Part shown: positions 13,603 to 16,208 of the stretch, piece after piece
Layout of the letters: every line of letters begins with the position of its first letter
Position numbering within the stretch: position 1 is the stretch's first letter
Source: an uncultured Faecalibacterium sp.
Lineage (GTDB): Bacteria; Bacillota; Clostridia; Oscillospirales; Ruminococcaceae
DNA: 16,208 bases
Reading direction: 5' to 3'
Assembly: GCA_900540455.1 (NCBI GenBank)
Contig: UQGD01000040.1
Span: 1 to 16,208, forward strand
Program-made: the position numbers and the translations under genes
Notes under the pieces: model-generated
Told to the model about the DNA's origin: nothing
Database searches by the model: none
What the model saw: the letters and a program-made list of their open reading frames with translations, nothing else

Positions 13603-13956
13603 TCAGCCAAAACTGCCCAGCCCTAAGCTCACATCCAAAGCCTGGTCCACCCGTTTTTGATCTTCCGGGGTGATCTGCCCGGCACGTTCCCGCAGACGGT
13701 GCTTATCCAGGGTGCGGATCTGCTCCAGCAGGACGACGCTGTCCTTGGCAAGACCAGTGTCCGCAGCGCGGATGTTGATGTGGGTGGGCAGGCGGTGTTT
13801 ATCCAGCCGGGATGTAATGGCTGCGGCGATCACCGTGGGGCTGTGCCGGTTGCCGATCTCGTTCTGTACGATCAGCACCGGCCGCACGCCGCCTTGTTCC
13901 GACCCCACCACCGGGGATAGATCTGCGTAAAAAACCTCGCCTCTGTGTACCTCCAT
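13603..13956 (-). CDS. mazF: MazF/EndoA-family mRNA endoribonuclease
   Basis: A 117-residue PemK/MazF-fold protein, close to Firmicute EndoA (NdoA), which cuts single-stranded mRNA at short sites as a growth-arrest toxin. Family motifs are complete: GEVFYADLSPVVGSEQGGVR with R25, then PVLIVQNEIGNRHSPTVI, AAAITS with T48, and LAKDSVVLLEQIRTLDKHRL; R25 and T48 match the catalytic pair of EndoA. ATG at 13956 has AAGGAGG about 10 nt upstream. The normal antitoxin gene (ydcD/mazE) is absent: only 119 nt separate it from acpS, and no MazE-like ORF is found there. In Bacillus the order acpS-ydcC-alr-ydcD-ndoA is known; here acpS-mazF looks like the same locus with the middle removed. Whether an antitoxin is encoded elsewhere cannot be told. 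Confidence 0.92.
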   Translation of the reverse strand: MEVHRGEVFYADLSPVVGSEQGGVRPVLIVQNEIGNRHSPTVIAAAITSRLDKHRLPTHINIRAADTGLAKDSVVLLEQIRTLDKHRLRERAGQITPEDQKRVDQALDVSLGLGSFG

Positions 13957-14075
13957 ACAAAAGCTCCCTCCTTGTTTTTGGGGGTGGCGCGTCCGCTATG
14001 TTGGGCAGCGGGCGCGGCCCTTGTCTGGTGGTAGTATGGGTCTGCAAGGGGGGCCTTATGCACGGCGGAGCGCAG

Positions 14076-14528
14076 TCAGATGTTACCCTTTATTGTATGC
14101 GGCGGGGCGGGGCAGGTTTCCCCGCAGGGCTCCAGGGTGCAGAAAGCCAGAGCCATCCCGCCGTCATGACTCAGGGACAGCCGGGCCTGCAGCTGGTGCT
14201 GGGTCATCCATTGGGCGCTGCCGCCGCAGAACTGGTATTCCGGCTGGCCGCTGGGCAGACGCAGAGCCTGGATCTCCCGCAGGGCAAAAGGACCGGAAAG
14301 CCCGGTGCCCGCAGCTTTCAAAAAGGCTTCTTTGGCGGCAAAGTTTGCGGCCGCCCGCCCAGCCAGCCGCTGCCCAGCCCGGCCGGGCGGCAGGGGCAGG
14401 GTAAGTTCCAGAGCCGCTTGTTCCTCCGGGCCGAACACCCGCCGGACAAAGGCCGGCCCGTGGGGCCCGGCCAGCAGTTTTTGGACCCGGTCGATCTGAC
14501 ACAGATCACAGCCTATTCCGTACAGCAT
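14076..14528 (-). CDS. acpS: Holo-[acyl-carrier-protein] synthase AcpS
   Basis: A 150-residue enzyme that transfers 4'-phosphopantetheine from CoA to apo-ACP, activating it for fatty-acid synthesis. Motifs are GIGCDLCQIDRV (D8, magnesium ligand), AANFAAKEAFLKAAGTGLSG (E67, catalytic) and LSLSHDGGMALAF near the end. It is longer than the usual 120-126 residues: a Pro/Gly-rich stretch precedes the catalytic helix and there is a polar tail (ETCPAPPHTIKGNI). ATG at 14528 follows AGGAGG by 9 nt. It lies upstream of mazF on the same strand (119-nt gap) and may share a transcript with it. A perfect TTGACA on the minus strand (14617-14622) may be its -35, but the -10 is poor. Confidence 0.88.
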   Translation of the reverse strand: MLYGIGCDLCQIDRVQKLLAGPHGPAFVRRVFGPEEQAALELTLPLPPGRAGQRLAGRAAANFAAKEAFLKAAGTGLSGPFALREIQALRLPSGQPEYQFCGGSAQWMTQHQLQARLSLSHDGGMALAFCTLEPCGETCPAPPHTIKGNI

Positions 14529-14624
14529 CCGCTGCCGCCTCCTGTCTGTATCTGCGGGGCGTGGGACAGCCCTGCGCAGGAATGTGCTTTTTTAGGAAAT
14601 GTGTGTAAATTGCATTTGTCAATC

Positions 14625-14653
14625 TTGAAGTTTGAGCGCAATTCGTGTACAAT
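14625..14653 (+). promoter_or_regulatory. Promoter of ireB
   Basis: TTGAAG (14625-14630), 17-nt spacer and TACAAT (14648-14653). The predicted start near 14660 leaves a leader of about 20 nt. It overlaps the divergent upstream region of acpS. Confidence 0.75.
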
Positions 14654-14680
14654 AGCATCAGTAAAAAGGGGGTGTGCCGC

Positions 14681-14926
14681 ATGGGTGATGCAACGGCGAT
14701 CTTTTCGATCCATGATAAAAAGGACAGCGAGATCCACGCTGTGGTGCAGCAGGTCTACGATGCACTGAAAGAGAAGGGGTACAACCCGGTCAACCAGCTG
14801 GTGGGCTATATCCTCTCAGAAGACCCCACCTATATCACGACCTATAAGGGGGCGCGCGCCCTGATCCGCAAGGTGGATCGTGATGACCTGCTGCAGGCGA
14901 TGCTGCGCAGCTATCTGGATATCTGA
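14681..14926 (+). CDS. ireB: IreB family regulatory phosphoprotein
   Basis: An 81-residue UPF0297/DUF965 protein. It opens MGDATAIFSIHDKKDSEI and continues VYDALKEKGYNPVNQLVGYI and DPTYITTYKGARALIRK, a near-complete match to the family, whose usual length is about 80-90. In Enterococcus, IreB is a substrate of the Ser/Thr kinase IreK and acts negatively on cephalosporin resistance, linking kinase signalling to the cell envelope; the threonine near the N-terminus (T5) is a candidate phosphosite. ATG at 14681 follows AAGGGGG (14666-14672) by about 8 nt. In many Firmicutes ireB lies between alaS and ruvX; here it is monocistronic, with its own promoter and terminator. Confidence 0.93.
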   Translation: MGDATAIFSIHDKKDSEIHAVVQQVYDALKEKGYNPVNQLVGYILSEDPTYITTYKGARALIRKVDRDDLLQAMLRSYLDI

Positions 14927-14934
14927 TGTCCCAG

Positions 14935-14966
14935 CCCGGCGGGTGTTCCGCCGGGTTTTTATTTTT
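14935..14966 (+). terminator. Intrinsic terminator of ireB
   Basis: A perfect 8-bp G+C stem, CCCGGCGG (14935-14942) with CCGCCGGG (14948-14955), loop GTGTT, then TTTTTATTTTT (14956-14966). The T-run touches the stop codon of the convergent dus gene. Confidence 0.92.
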
Positions 14967-15909
14967 ACGGCAGAAGCTCCAGCGTAAAGAATTGATCGAC
15001 GATCACCTGGTATTCCCATGGCTCACGGGCCTTGCGCAGCTGCTTTTCCAGCCGGTCGGAACCGGCAAAGCGGGGGGCAAGGTAGTGCCAGTGGGCTTTC
15101 ATCCGGCTTACGGCACAGCCTGCGCTGCCAAACAGCTGGGTATAGCCTTGATACAGCTGTTCCAGATAGCCCCGCAGCTCTGCCTTGGTCATGGCGGGAC
15201 CGCCGGCTGCGCGGCGCAGCAGGGCGGGGTCGGCCACCAGCGCCCGGCCCACCATGATGCCGGATATGGCGGGGAAGCGGTCCTCTACCCCAGCCAGGTC
15301 TGCCGGGTCGGTGATGTCGCCGTTGTAGCAGACCGGGGCGGCGCATTGGGGCAGATACCGGGCAAACGCTTCCCGGTCTGCCTGACCGCGGTAGAGCTGC
15401 TGCATCACCCGCGGGTGGATGGTCAGCTCACAGATCGGGTAGCGGGCATAAACCTCCAGGATCTCCTCAAATTCGCTGGCCGATCGGACCCCTAGCCGGG
15501 TCTTGACCGAGATCGGCCCCCCGGCCCCCTCAAACACTTCGTACAAAAAGCGGTCCAGTGTATCCGGGCTGCGCAGCATCCCGGCGCCCTTGCCCTTGGC
15601 GGTGACAGTGCCGGAGGGGCAGCCCAGGTTCAGGTTTACTTCGGTGTAGCCCATGGCGCGCAGCTGGCCGATCATCCAGGCGGCCAGCGCCCCGTCCTTG
15701 GCCAGCAGCTGCGGGATCAGCGGTACAGGCGGATTTTGTGCAGGCTCCAGCTCGGCCATTTTTCGGGGGATCAGCACCCGGTTTTCCGGCGGGGAGAGAA
15801 AAGGGGCGTAGTAGCGGTCTGGGGCACCGGCGTCGCCAAACCATTGCCAGTGGGCCTGCCGCCAGACCCGGTCGGTCAGCCCCTCCATGGGGGCAACGGA
15901 ATGATGCAT
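14965..15909 (-). CDS. dus: tRNA-dihydrouridine synthase
   Basis: A 314-residue flavoenzyme of the Dus family, which reduces uridine to dihydrouridine in tRNA D-loops using FMN and NADPH. Motifs along a TIM barrel are HHSVAPMEGLTDRVWR at the start, VNLNLGCPSGTVTAKGKGAG with the catalytic cysteine, ISVKTRLGV, ELTIHPR, APVCYNGDI and GIMVGRALVADP. A helical C-terminal domain follows. The subfamily (DusA/B/C type) is not assigned. ATG at 15909 follows AAGGAG by 7 nt; the frame runs on to 16104 but that extension has no homology. It is monocistronic from a promoter near 15944 and ends convergent with ireB. Confidence 0.93.
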   Translation of the reverse strand: MHHSVAPMEGLTDRVWRQAHWQWFGDAGAPDRYYAPFLSPPENRVLIPRKMAELEPAQNPPVPLIPQLLAKDGALAAWMIGQLRAMGYTEVNLNLGCPSGTVTAKGKGAGMLRSPDTLDRFLYEVFEGAGGPISVKTRLGVRSASEFEEILEVYARYPICELTIHPRVMQQLYRGQADREAFARYLPQCAAPVCYNGDITDPADLAGVEDRFPAISGIMVGRALVADPALLRRAAGGPAMTKAELRGYLEQLYQGYTQLFGSAGCAVSRMKAHWHYLAPRFAGSDRLEKQLRKAREPWEYQVIVDQFFTLELLP

Positions 15910-15943
15910 GGGTGTGTTCTCCTTGCGATTTTCAGATGAAATC

Positions 15944-15949
15944 ATTGTA
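15944..15949 (-). promoter_or_regulatory. Extended -10 promoter of dus
   Basis: On the minus strand, TATGTTACAAT: TACAAT with TG one base upstream. The -35 position holds TGTGCA, a weak match. The leader is about 30 nt. Confidence 0.55.
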
Positions 15950-16027
15950 ACATAAAAATACCGCCCTGCACAGAGGGCAAGGCGTGTCTGTATGGATTCC
16001 GCTGTGGTGGAGGGGGATACCGGAACG

Positions 16028-16082
16028 AACCCTCTCAGTCGCCTGCGGCGACAGCTCTCCCGAGGGGGAGAGCCCTTGGCAG
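16028..16082 (+). repeat. Paired-hairpin intergenic repeat (type B)
   Basis: AACCCTCTCAGTCGCCTGCGG onward: the hairpin GTCGCC-TGC-GGCGAC is followed by CTCTCCC-GA-GGGGGAGAG and CCTTGGCAGA. Read on the other strand it is laid out like type A (TGCCAA, then a CTC/GAG stem, a second stem, then GAGAGGGTT), so types A and B are variants of one element. With the type-A copy at 16153 it forms an inverted pair about 70 nt apart. Confidence 0.7.
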
Positions 16083-16152
16083 AACCAGCAAGTTTCGTCC
16101 ACACCGGTCAACGGCAGAAGAAGTCAGCTGATAAACCCATAAACTTCTCGCC

Positions 16153-16208
16153 TTTGCCAAAGCCTCCACCTTCGGGGGAGGTGGCACGGCGAAGCCGTGA
16201 CGGAGAGG
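16153..16208 (+). repeat. Paired-hairpin intergenic repeat (type A, right copy)
   Basis: TTTGCCAAAGCC, then CCTCCACC-TTC-GGGGGAGG (one mismatch in the stem) and CACGGC-GAA-GCCGTG, ending ACGGAGAGG at the window edge. It matches the copy at 1-53 closely, with the changes confined to the first stem. The element is cut by the window end. Confidence 0.7.

Overview
The window reads as chromosomal DNA of a GC-rich, low-redundancy Firmicute, most likely an Oscillospiraceae gut bacterium of the Faecalibacterium / Gemmiger / Subdoligranulum type. The evidence is Gram-positive style Shine-Dalgarno sites (AGGAGG), a CIRCE/HrcA operator, IreB, a DegV protein, a clostridial-type PurA, an EndoA-type MazF next to acpS, and paired-hairpin intergenic repeats at both ends of the window, a kind I associate with these genera. 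The genus is an inference from style and gene content, not from a search.

Layout. 1-200: repeat and promoter. 202-1341 (+): MFS permease, convergent with queH (1366-2028, -). queH and a small DUF896 gene (2171-2398, +) are divergent, and the queH leader holds a terminator-like hairpin. 2620-4860 (+): purA and a DegV-family gene, probably one transcript, ending at a bidirectional terminator shared with a CNNM/CBS/CorC membrane protein (4945-6267, -). 6400-6780: intergenic, with what looks like a short malic-enzyme scar. 6788-7930 (+): a lipoprotein with FKBP and trigger-factor-like parts. 8053-10883 (+): clpB behind a sigma-A promoter and CIRCE operator. 11010-12900: an A+T-richer block with a possible IS1182-type transposase relic, palindromes and a secreted esterase. 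13168-13536 (+): a short DtxR-type metal regulator, convergent with mazF (13603-13956, -) and acpS (14076-14528, -). 14681-14926 (+): ireB, convergent with a tRNA-dihydrouridine synthase (14965-15909, -). 15950-16208: inverted repeat copies.

How the genes fit together. Most of the window is housekeeping: purine synthesis (purA), tRNA modification (queH, dus), ACP activation (acpS), protein quality control (clpB and the surface foldase) and cell-envelope or stress signalling (ireB). The clearest accessory piece is the esterase block, which differs in base composition from its neighbours. I found no CRISPR array, rRNA, tRNA, prophage or multi-gene defence locus. The most promising undescribed elements are regulatory: a possible attenuator before queH, a terminator-like leader before the CorC-type gene, and a 21-codon leader ORF between CIRCE and clpB.
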